A stretch of DNA of 64,000 bases from Caballeronia turbans (GTDB taxonomy: Bacteria > Pseudomonadota > Gammaproteobacteria > Burkholderiales > Burkholderiaceae). Where the stretch lies: positions 310,001 through 374,000 of the forward strand of contig FCOD02000003.1 in NCBI GenBank assembly GCA_001544655.2. Reading direction: 5' to 3'. The first letter of the stretch is position 1. The number at the start of each line of letters is the position of its first letter. Shown here piece by piece: positions 57,299-64,000 of this stretch. Made by a program: the position numbers and the translations under genes. The notes beneath the pieces were generated by a model. That model had not been told where the DNA came from, made no database searches, and saw nothing but the letters and a program-made list of their open reading frames with translations.

Positions 57299-57628
57299 AT
57301 GGATTCCTTCTACAAGTATCACGTGTTCTTTTGCCTGAACCAGCGCGACGCCGATGCGCCGCGCCCCAGTTGCGCGAACTGCAACGCACAGGCCATGCAG
57401 GAGCACGCGAAAAAACGCGTGAAGCAACTCGGCCTCGCGGGCGAAGGCAAAGTGCGCATCAACAAGGCCGGGTGTCTGGACCGCTGCGAGCTCGGGCCGG
57501 TCGTGGTCGTGTATCCGCAAGGCACGTGGTACACGTATGTCGATGAAACCGATATCGACGAAATCGTGGAGTCGCATCTGGCCAACGGAAAAATCGTCGA
57601 ACGTCTTCTCATCGATCAACCGGCATGA
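57299..57628 (+). CDS. Thioredoxin-like [2Fe-2S] ferredoxin
   Basis: 109 aa. Cysteines C12, C25, C28, C59 and C63 in a thioredoxin-like fold (FFCLNQRD, SCANC, AGCLDRCELGPVVVVYP); four of them probably ligate the cluster. Ends with HLANGKIVERLLI. The partner is unknown; the downstream alpha/beta hydrolase overlaps it by 4 bases. Confidence 0.88.
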   Translation: MDSFYKYHVFFCLNQRDADAPRPSCANCNAQAMQEHAKKRVKQLGLAGEGKVRINKAGCLDRCELGPVVVVYPQGTWYTYVDETDIDEIVESHLANGKIVERLLIDQPA

Positions 57629-58251
57629 ACGCGCAAACCGAAAAATTTCTGATCGACGGGCCGGTCGGCAAGATCGAATGCGCGCTCGACCGTACCGATT
57701 CAGCGCCGCGCGGCATCGCGCTCGTCGCGCATCCGCATCCGCTCTTCGGCGGCACGATGGACAACAAGGTCGCGCAGACGCTCGCGCGCACTTTCGTTCA
57801 GCTCGGCTACACGACGTATCGCTCGAATTTTCGCGGCGTCGGCGCGACGGGCGGCGAGCATGACAACGGCATCGGCGAGCAGGACGATCTGCTCGCGCTG
57901 ATCGACCACATGCGCGCGCAACCCGGGCAGGCCGATGTGCCGATCGTGCTCGCGGGCTTTTCATTCGGCACCTTCGTGCTGTCGCATGTCGCGAAGCGCA
58001 TGCTCGAAGCGGGCAAGCAAATCGAGCGGATGGTGTTCGTCGGCACGGCCGCGAGCCGCTGGGAGGTCGCGCCCGTGCCGGACACCACCCTCGTGATCCA
58101 CGGCGAAGTCGATGACACCGTGCCGATTCAATCCGTCTACGACTGGGCGCGGCCGCAGGAACTGCCGGTCGTCGTGATTCCGGGCGGCGAGCATTTCTTT
58201 CACCGCAAGCTGCATATTCTCAAGCGCGTGATCGTCGACGCGTGGCGCTGA
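57625..58251 (+). CDS. Alpha/beta hydrolase
   Basis: 208 aa small hydrolase. AHPHPLFGGTMDNKV at the oxyanion region, nucleophile elbow GFSFGTF (Ser near 115), acid in GEVDDTVP and His in GGEHFFHRK. The family includes dienelactone-type/OsmC-like hydrolases of unknown substrate. Starts within the stop of the ferredoxin gene (ATGA overlap), so translationally coupled. Confidence 0.88.
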   Translation: MNAQTEKFLIDGPVGKIECALDRTDSAPRGIALVAHPHPLFGGTMDNKVAQTLARTFVQLGYTTYRSNFRGVGATGGEHDNGIGEQDDLLALIDHMRAQPGQADVPIVLAGFSFGTFVLSHVAKRMLEAGKQIERMVFVGTAASRWEVAPVPDTTLVIHGEVDDTVPIQSVYDWARPQELPVVVIPGGEHFFHRKLHILKRVIVDAWR

Positions 58252-58664
58252 GCACGCGCTCGACCCGCGAGCGGCGCAAGGCTTCTGAAGGGCTGTGCGC
58301 GCGCATCGTTTCCTGATCGGTAAAAGCGGCTAAGCGCAGCCTGAAAAACGTTAAAACGCGCGGCAGAAGGGCAGATTCAAAGGAAAACGGAAGCGGGCCA
58401 CGCGTATAATGGCGCAGAATTTTTTCGCTGTTTCCGGCCGTGCGATGCTCCGACGAACTTGTCGCGGTCATCGAAACTCCGGCTTCCGAGAACCGTTTTC
58501 GCGTCCGTCTGTCGAACGAGCGCTTTTCGCCGCGGCGCCCCGTGCCGCTGTCCTGGCGATCAGCCCGACCGACAGCGACGGTCAGCCTGTTCAACCCGTG
58601 CTTCGCCGATCATCCGATCCCCGATCGTCCTCGTCGCAGCCTGCTTTTTCCGCCGATCGATCCT
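58252..58664. other. Leader region of dacC
   Basis: 413 bases without a clear gene. A TATAAT at 58405-58410 is a plausible -10 box. The open frame covering 58440-58664 is Arg/Pro rich and lacks a proper start for a signal peptide. Confidence 0.4.
58405..58410 (+). promoter_or_regulatory. -10 box upstream of dacC
   Basis: TATAAT (perfect) preceded by GCG; no -35 identified. Gives a leader of about 250 bases. Confidence 0.35.
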
Positions 58665-59879
58665 ATGCGCTTTGTCCCTGCCGGCCTGTCTCTCCCTTCT
58701 GTTTCCATCGTTCAACATCGCGCCATCAAAGCCGCACTCGTGCTGCCGGCCGTGCTGGCCGCCGCGAGCGCCTTCGCGCAAGTGCCGCCGCCCGACGTGA
58801 CCGCGCGCTCGTGGGTGCTCGTCGATGCCACCAGCAATCAGGTGCTCGCGTCGGGCAATCCCGATGAGCGCGTCGAGCCCGCATCGCTCACGAAGCTGAT
58901 GACCGCGTATCTCGTCTTCGATGCGCTGAAGGCGAAGAAGATCAACATGGATCAGACCGTCATGCCGAGCGAGGCCGTGCGCCGCGTGCGCACGGACGAG
59001 TCGCGCATGTTCATCGAGGCGAACAAGCCGGTCACCGTGCACGATCTCGTCTACGGCATGATCGTGCAGTCGGGCAACGATGCGGCCATCGCGCTGGCCG
59101 AACTCGTCGGCGGCAGCGAAAGCAACTTCGTGCAGTTGATGAACGCGGCAGCGAAGCGCATCGGCATGACTCACACGAACTTCGCCGATGTGAACGGCAT
59201 GCCCGATCCGCAGCACTACACGACCGCCGGCGATCTCGCCGTGCTGTCCACGCGCCTCGTGCGCGACTTCCCCGAGTACTACAGCATCTTCTCGGTGAAG
59301 GAATTCACGTACAACAAGATCAAGCAGCCGAACCGCAACCGCCTGCTGTGGCTCGATCCGACCGTCGATGGCCTCAAGACCGGCCACACGAAGGCCGCGG
59401 GCTATTGCCTGATCGCGACCGCGAAGCGCTCGCTCGTGGGCGTGCCCGATGCGAGCCGCCGTCTCGTCGCCGTGGTGATGGGCGAGCCCAAAGAGCACAA
59501 CCGCGTGCAGGACAGCCTGAAGATGCTGAACTACGGCTACACCGCGTACGACGCACTGCGTCTGTACAAGGCGAATCAGGTGATCGAATCGCCGCGCGTG
59601 TACAAGGGCGCCGCGGACAACGTGCAGGCGGGCGTCACGACGGATCAGTACATCACCGTGCCGAAGGGTTTGGGCGAGAAGGTCAAGCCGACCGTCACGC
59701 ACAACGATCTGATCGTCGCGCCTATCAAGAAAGGCCAGCAGATCGGAACCGTCAAGATGATGGCGGACGGCAAGGAGGTCGCGCAGTTCCCGCTCGTGGC
59801 GCTGCAGGACGTGCCGGAAGCGGGCATCTTCGGCCGCCTGTGGGATTCGGCGCTGCTCTGGTGGCAGAAGCGCAAATAA
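58665..59879 (+). CDS. dacC: D-alanyl-D-alanine carboxypeptidase (DacA/DacC type, PBP5/6-like)
   Basis: 404 aa from ATG 58665. N-terminal export signal near 20-39 (cleavage AFA/Q). Penicillin-binding motifs: S74-LTK (catalytic Ser), S136-G-N and K238-T-G. C-terminal PBP5_C domain and amphipathic anchor ending SALLWWQKRK. Trims the pentapeptide side chains of peptidoglycan. First gene of the dacC-dat-ybeD set. DacA or DacC naming is not settled by sequence. Confidence 0.93.
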   Translation: MRFVPAGLSLPSVSIVQHRAIKAALVLPAVLAAASAFAQVPPPDVTARSWVLVDATSNQVLASGNPDERVEPASLTKLMTAYLVFDALKAKKINMDQTVMPSEAVRRVRTDESRMFIEANKPVTVHDLVYGMIVQSGNDAAIALAELVGGSESNFVQLMNAAAKRIGMTHTNFADVNGMPDPQHYTTAGDLAVLSTRLVRDFPEYYSIFSVKEFTYNKIKQPNRNRLLWLDPTVDGLKTGHTKAAGYCLIATAKRSLVGVPDASRRLVAVVMGEPKEHNRVQDSLKMLNYGYTAYDALRLYKANQVIESPRVYKGAADNVQAGVTTDQYITVPKGLGEKVKPTVTHNDLIVAPIKKGQQIGTVKMMADGKEVAQFPLVALQDVPEAGIFGRLWDSALLWWQKRK

Positions 59880-59929
59880 TCGAAGTCAGCGAAGTTTGAG
59901 CGGCAGTTTTTGAGAAAGGAGCGGTCCCG

Positions 59930-60853
59930 ATGAGCCAAGCCGAAGTTTTCGATCCGACGGTTTATCTGAACGGCGAGTGGGGGCCGCTTTCCGAAGCGCG
60001 CATTCCCGTGCTCGACCGCGGGTTCATCTTCGGCGACGGCGTGTATGAAGTCGTGCCGCTCTACGGGCAAGCCGATGGCACGCGCCTGCCGTTCCGGCTC
60101 AAACAGCATCTCGCGCGGCTGAATCGCAGTCTCGGCAAGATCCGTATCGACAATCCGTTCGACGATGCCGGCTGGCGTGCGTTGATCGATCGCGCGATCA
60201 GCGAAAACGCCGGCAACGGCGACGCGCTCGTCTACATTCAGGTCACGCGCGGCGTCGCGAAGCGGCGCGGGCATGCATTTCCGGCCGGCATCACGCCGAC
60301 CGTGTTCGTCATGCTCGGCCAGCTCGTTTTTCCGAGCGTGGCGGATCGCGCACGCGGCGCGGTGGCCGTGACCGCCGAGGACAAGCGCTGGCTGCATTGC
60401 GACATCAAGTCGGTGTCGCTGCTCGGCAATGTGCTGATGGCGCAGCACGCCGCGGAAAACGACGCGCTCGAAACCATCCAGTTGCGCGATGGCTTGCTGA
60501 CCGAAGGTTCGTCCTCGAATGTGTGGGTCGTGAAGCGCGGCACGCTGCTCGGCGCGCCGCGCGGACCGCGCATCCTGGAAGGCATCCGCTACGGGCTCAT
60601 CGAGGAGCTGGCGAGCGAGGCGGGCATTCCATTCGAGGAGCGTGACATCACGGAAGCCGAATTGCGTTCGGCCGACGAAGTCATGATCAGCTCCGCGACG
60701 AAGGAAGTCATGCCGATCACGACGCTCGACGGAAAAAGCGTCGGCGACGGCCGTCCCGGTCCAATCTATGCTGCGCTGTACGACGCCTACCAGCGGGCCA
60801 AGGCGCGCGAGTTCGCGCACGAGGCCGCGCGAGCCAAGCCAGGCGCGAAGTAA
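59930..60853 (+). CDS. dat: D-amino acid aminotransferase
   Basis: 307 aa fold-type IV PLP enzyme. LDRGFIFGDGVYEVVPLYG near 28, catalytic K160 (HCDIKSVSLL), and TEGSSSNVWVV near 200. Makes D-Glu/D-Ala for peptidoglycan, fitting the dacC neighbour. It also resembles branched-chain aminotransferases, but the DIKS pattern favours D-amino acid specificity. Followed by ybeD after 11 bases. Confidence 0.9.
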   Translation: MSQAEVFDPTVYLNGEWGPLSEARIPVLDRGFIFGDGVYEVVPLYGQADGTRLPFRLKQHLARLNRSLGKIRIDNPFDDAGWRALIDRAISENAGNGDALVYIQVTRGVAKRRGHAFPAGITPTVFVMLGQLVFPSVADRARGAVAVTAEDKRWLHCDIKSVSLLGNVLMAQHAAENDALETIQLRDGLLTEGSSSNVWVVKRGTLLGAPRGPRILEGIRYGLIEELASEAGIPFEERDITEAELRSADEVMISSATKEVMPITTLDGKSVGDGRPGPIYAALYDAYQRAKAREFAHEAARAKPGAK

Positions 60854-60864
60854 AGGAGAACGCC

Positions 60865-61173
60865 ATGTCTGACAAGCCACAATCCACCGATCCAACCGAT
60901 TCCGCCGCGCACAGCGCCGACGAACTGTTCGACTTTCCCTGCGACTTCCCGATCAAGGTAATGGGCAAGACGCATCCGGAATTCCACGACACGATCGTCA
61001 GCCTGCTCAAGGAGTTCGACCAGGATTTCGACGCCTCGCGTGTCGAGGCCCGTCCGTCGTCCGGCGGTAATTACACCGGTCTCACCTGCACCGTGCGTGC
61101 GCAGAATCGTCCGCATCTTGACGACATCTATCGCGCGCTCACCGGCCATCCGATGGTCAAGGTAGTGCTTTGA
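60865..61173 (+). CDS. ybeD: YbeD/DUF493 family protein
   Basis: 102 aa. FPCDFPIKVMGKTHPEFHDTI, then ARPSSGGNYTGLTCTVRA and LTGHPMVKVVL; ACT-like ferredoxin fold. The gene normally precedes lipB-lipA. It converges with the LysR gene and overlaps it by 17 bases. A role in lipoate assembly is suggested only by position. Confidence 0.92.
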   Translation: MSDKPQSTDPTDSAAHSADELFDFPCDFPIKVMGKTHPEFHDTIVSLLKEFDQDFDASRVEARPSSGGNYTGLTCTVRAQNRPHLDDIYRALTGHPMVKVVL

Positions 61174-62110
61174 GCTTGCTCGCCGGCGCGTCGCACACCG
61201 CCGGCGTGCGCTCGTAGAGCAGCCTGAACTGCTCGGCTTCCTCGAACACCCATTCCCTGAACGCCTGCACGCGCTTCGTCTGAAGGAGCGCCGTCGGACA
61301 CACGAAGTAGTACTTCCACGGACTCGGGCCGTCTATGTTGAAGAGGCGCACGAGCCGTCCCGCGATGATCTCCTGCATCGCGAGCGATCGCCGCACGAGT
61401 GCGACGCCTTGTCCGTCGATGGCCGCCTGCAGCAGATTCGACGAATCTTCATACAGCACGCCGCGCTTCGGCTCCGGAAGATCCGTGAGGCCGGCCGCGT
61501 CGAACCACGGGCGCCACAATTCCTCATCCGACCGCAAGAGCGGCGTGGCCGCCAGATCGCCGGGCACGCGCGGCAACGCGCCGCCGCGAAAATTCGGCGA
61601 GCACGCGGGAAAGAACACCTCGTCCAGCAACTCCTCCGCGTGCAGACCCGCGTACTTGCCGTAGCCGAAACGGATGGCGACATCCACATCGTCGCGGTTG
61701 AAGTCGGTGAGCGCGTTCGTCGACAGCAATTCGAGATCGACTTCCGGATGTTTCTCGATAAACCGGCCGACGCGCGGCGTCAGCCACCGCGCCGAAAACG
61801 ACGACAGCATCGACACGATCAGCCGCCGGTCGCGATCGCCCGAGCGGATGCGGCGCGTGGATTCGGCCAATGCGACCAAGGCCGCGCGCACCTCCGCGGC
61901 GTATTGCCTGCCCCGGTCGGTGAGACGCACGCGCTTGCCGTCGCGCGCGAAGAGCGACACGCCCAGTTCGGCCTCCAGCGCGCGGATCTGATGACTGACC
62001 GCGCCGTGCGTGACGAAAAGCTCGTCGGCGGCGCGGGAGAAGCTCTCGTGACGGGCGGCGGCCTCGAAGGCACGCAACGCGTTCAGGGCGGGAAGCTGTC
62101 GGAGGTCCAT
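61157..62110 (-). CDS. LysR-family regulator, GcvA-like
   Basis: 317 aa from ATG 62110. N-terminal winged HTH (about 5-65): LNALRAFEAAARHESFSRAA, ELFVTHGAVSHQIRALEAEL. C-terminal substrate-binding domain (about 90-295). In the GcvA group these control glycine cleavage or other genes; here it lies between ybeD and lipB, divergent from a DUF2917 gene (124 bases between starts). It probably regulates that gene or itself. Confidence 0.92.
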   Translation of the reverse strand: MDLRQLPALNALRAFEAAARHESFSRAADELFVTHGAVSHQIRALEAELGVSLFARDGKRVRLTDRGRQYAAEVRAALVALAESTRRIRSGDRDRRLIVSMLSSFSARWLTPRVGRFIEKHPEVDLELLSTNALTDFNRDDVDVAIRFGYGKYAGLHAEELLDEVFFPACSPNFRGGALPRVPGDLAATPLLRSDEELWRPWFDAAGLTDLPEPKRGVLYEDSSNLLQAAIDGQGVALVRRSLAMQEIIAGRLVRLFNIDGPSPWKYYFVCPTALLQTKRVQAFREWVFEEAEQFRLLYERTPAVCDAPASKLKALP

Positions 62111-62233
62111 GTGGATCGTTGGCGTGGTCGTTGTCAATACAGCTCACATAGCGGTGAAAATTGATCGTTTTGTCTGATGCCTTGCCACGCCTAGGATTGT
62201 AGTCATCGAAACGTTCCTCTGGCGGAGTGGATC

Positions 62234-62560
62234 ATGCGAGAAATATCAACAAGCGTCACCTTCGAAATCAAGCCCGGCGAAACCGTGCCGATGCGCATTG
62301 CGCGAGGCTCGCGTCTGACGGTCCACGGCACCGCCGTCTGGGCGACGCGCAGCAACGACATCGAAGACTACTGGCTCGTCCCCGGCGACCACCTCAAGCT
62401 GCGCGAACGCGAGCGGCTCTGGCTTTCCGTCGAAGGCGACCGTCCGGCGCACGTCGTCTTCACGATCCTGCCGCGCTGCGACGAGCGTGCGATGCACTGG
62501 CTTTCGACGCGCATCGAGCGTCTTGCCCAACGTCTTCGCGCCGGATGGCGCACCGTCTGA
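62234..62560 (+). CDS. DUF2917 domain protein
   Basis: 108 aa. Cupin-like small protein: TFEIKPGETVPMRIARGSRL, HGTAVWATRSNDIEDYWL, PGDHLKLRERERLWLSVEG. Common in Burkholderia beside LysR genes, function unknown. Expected target of the divergent LysR regulator. Separated from lipB by 82 bases. Confidence 0.88.
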   Translation: MREISTSVTFEIKPGETVPMRIARGSRLTVHGTAVWATRSNDIEDYWLVPGDHLKLRERERLWLSVEGDRPAHVVFTILPRCDERAMHWLSTRIERLAQRLRAGWRTV

Positions 62561-62642
62561 GCCAACTATTCGAATTTGCCATCGAAGGCATGCGAATTCA
62601 CCATCGGCGGGCATGGGCCTATTTCGGTAAACTACCGGCACC

Positions 62643-63425
62643 ATGTCCGCCACACCGCTCGCAGTCCCACAAGAAATTCACGACGCGCCCGACACCGTGC
62701 TCAGTTCCGGTGAGTTTCCGGTTGCGTTGCGCTGGCGCGGCCTCGAGCCGTACAGCCAGAGCTTCGACGCGATGCGGGCCTTCACCGACGCCCGCACGCC
62801 CGACACACCGGACGAAATCTGGCTCGTCGAGCATCCGCCGGTTTTCACGCTCGGTCTCGCGGGCGATCCGGCGCATCTTCTGCTCGCCGAAAGCGGTATT
62901 CCGCTTCTCAAGGTGGATCGCGGCGGACAGATTACCTATCACGGGCCGGGACAGATCGTCGCTTATCTGCTGATCGATTTGCGTCGCCGCAAACTCATGG
63001 TGCGCGAGCTGGTGCGGCGCATCGAAGAGGCCGTGATCGAAACCCTCGCGACGTATAATCTCGCGACCGACCGCAAGGCCGGCGCGCCCGGCATCTATGT
63101 CACGCGGCCATCGGCGCGGCAGGTCGAACATAATGCGAACGTTCGTTCGCATGAACGCCATGAGGGCGCGAAGATCGCCGCGCTCGGACTCAAGATTCGC
63201 AACGGCTGCAGTTATCACGGCGTGAGCCTCAATGTGAGCATGGACTTGCAGCCGTTCCTCGCAATCAACCCGTGTGGCTACGCGGGGCTCGAAACGGTCG
63301 ACATGGCGACGCTCGGCGTCGCGGCCGACTGGCGCGACGTAGCTCTCGTGCTGGCCGTTCGGCTGGCACTTCAAATCGGCGGCCTCCCCGCAACTGCCGC
63401 CGCAACAACCGGATCGACCGAATGA
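62643..63425 (+). CDS. lipB: Octanoyl-[ACP]:protein N-octanoyltransferase
   Basis: 260 aa. First step of lipoate synthesis: moves octanoyl from ACP to lipoyl domains. Catalytic Cys189 and Lys177 in [33 protein letters not shown] near 100, and RGGQITYH. A short basic insertion ([16 protein letters not shown]) precedes the catalytic Lys. Overlaps lipA by 4 bases. Confidence 0.95.
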   Translation: MSATPLAVPQEIHDAPDTVLSSGEFPVALRWRGLEPYSQSFDAMRAFTDARTPDTPDEIWLVEHPPVFTLGLAGDPAHLLLAESGIPLLKVDRGGQITYHGPGQIVAYLLIDLRRRKLMVRELVRRIEEAVIETLATYNLATDRKAGAPGIYVTRPSARQVEHNANVRSHERHEGAKIAALGLKIRNGCSYHGVSLNVSMDLQPFLAINPCGYAGLETVDMATLGVAADWRDVALVLAVRLALQIGGLPATAAATTGSTE

Positions 63426-64000
63426 CTGACGCAACCGCAAACCTGGCCGGCGATACCGCTGCTCCCGCCTACGACGCCACTGCCAAGCAAAAGGCCCAAG
63501 CGAAGACGTCGCGTATTCCGATCAAGGTCATCCCCATCGAGAAGCTGAAGAAGCCGGACTGGATCCGCGTGCGCACGGCGACGGGCAACTCACGCTTCAA
63601 CGAGATCAAGCACATCCTGCGCGAGCACAACCTGCATACGGTGTGCGAGGAAGCGAGCTGCCCGAACATCGGCGAATGCTTCGGCAAAGGCACCGCGACG
63701 TTCATGATCATGGGCGACAAGTGCACGCGCCGCTGCCCGTTCTGCGACGTCGGTCACGGCCGCCCCGATCCGCTCGATGCGGACGAGCCGCTGAATCTCG
63801 CGCGCACCATCGGCGCGTTGAAGCTGAAGTACGTGGTGATCACGTCCGTCGATCGCGATGATCTGCGCGACGGCGGCGCGGCGCACTTCGTCGAGTGCAT
63901 CAAACAGGTCCGCGAGCATTCGCCGGAGACGCGCATCGAGATTTTGACGCCGGACTTCCGCGGCCGCCTGGATCGTGCGATCGGCATCCTTACCGCCGCG
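63422..64000 (+). CDS. lipA: Lipoyl synthase (3' end outside window)
   Basis: Radical-SAM enzyme that inserts sulphur into octanoyl groups. 193 codons are seen. Auxiliary cluster cysteines C75, C80, C86 ([12 protein letters not shown]) and radical-SAM triad C101, C105, C108 (CTRRCPFC). It starts with ATG 63422 within the lipB stop and runs to the window edge without a stop. Confidence 0.96.
   Translation, partial: MTDATANLAGDTAAPAYDATAKQKAQAKTSRIPIKVIPIEKLKKPDWIRVRTATGNSRFNEIKHILREHNLHTVCEEASCPNIGECFGKGTATFMIMGDKCTRRCPFCDVGHGRPDPLDADEPLNLARTIGALKLKYVVITSVDRDDLRDGGAAHFVECIKQVREHSPETRIEILTPDFRGRLDRAIGILTAA

Noticed and set aside
1-64000. tRNA genes, CRISPR arrays, insertion sequences, attachment sites
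   Set aside because: I looked for tRNA T-loop motifs, regular direct repeats and transposase-like proteins and saw none.

Overview
The window looks like a chromosomal segment of a Burkholderiaceae bacterium of the Burkholderia / Paraburkholderia / Caballeronia group. The DNA is GC-rich with strong third-position GC bias. The gene order is the one known from that group: flhDC-motAB-che, argS-SPOR-dsbA, a split metH, phaM, birA-coaX, dacC-dat-ybeD-lipB-lipA. Several small families typical of beta-proteobacteria are present (DUF1840, DUF2844, DUF2917, DUF3108, DUF3443, DUF3567). The genus cannot be settled by reading. I found no tRNA, rRNA, IS element, phage gene or CRISPR array; this is mostly core chromosome.

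1-6941 is a flagellar filament locus on the minus strand: fliC with a sigma-28 promoter, fliD, fliT, then a TPR protein with an O-GlcNAc-transferase-like (GT41) domain, then a DegT-type sugar aminotransferase cut by the window edge. The last two suggest a flagellin glycosylation module. 7063-15181 is mixed: an aldo/keto reductase, rpsU, two tandem paralogous genes of unknown function, tag, a BadF/NagK-type kinase, a Cof-type HAD phosphatase, a small secreted protein, aqpZ and a GT4 glycosyltransferase.

15567-28113 is the motility and chemotaxis regulon on the plus strand: flhDC (master regulator), a terminator, a sigma-28 promoter, then motA-motB-cheY1-cheA-cheW-mcp-cheR-cheD-cheB-cheY2-cheZ, closed by a strong intrinsic terminator. 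FlhDC should drive class II genes including fliA. FliA (sigma-28) should then drive fliC and motA-cheZ, and possibly, through a site 237 bp upstream of flhD, flhDC itself.

28279-30128 holds a DUF2844/DUF3443 exported pair. 30216-34473 is argS-SPOR-dsbA-SDR. 34760-42063 holds small DUF genes, the split methionine synthase, a PcaD-like hydrolase and a DUF3108 protein. 42157-46985 has an IclR regulator divergent from a fumarylacetoacetase-family hydrolase, an orphan branched-chain-amino-acid-type binding protein, an enoyl-CoA hydratase and the PHB granule protein PhaM.

47244-49506 pairs a MerR-type regulator carrying B12-photoreceptor (CarH/LitR) signature residues with a di-iron desaturase/ferritin-like enzyme. 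I consider this the most interesting locus in the window. 49652-52115 holds hldC (rfaE2), a small membrane protein, coaX and birA. 52346-57227 is an Mla/MCE lipid-transport operon (permease, ATPase, MCE protein, lipoprotein) plus a VanZ protein. 57299-64000 holds a [2Fe-2S] thioredoxin-like ferredoxin, an alpha/beta hydrolase, dacC, dat, ybeD, a GcvA-like LysR gene, a DUF2917 gene, lipB and the 5' part of lipA, i.e. cell-wall D-amino acid and lipoate metabolism.
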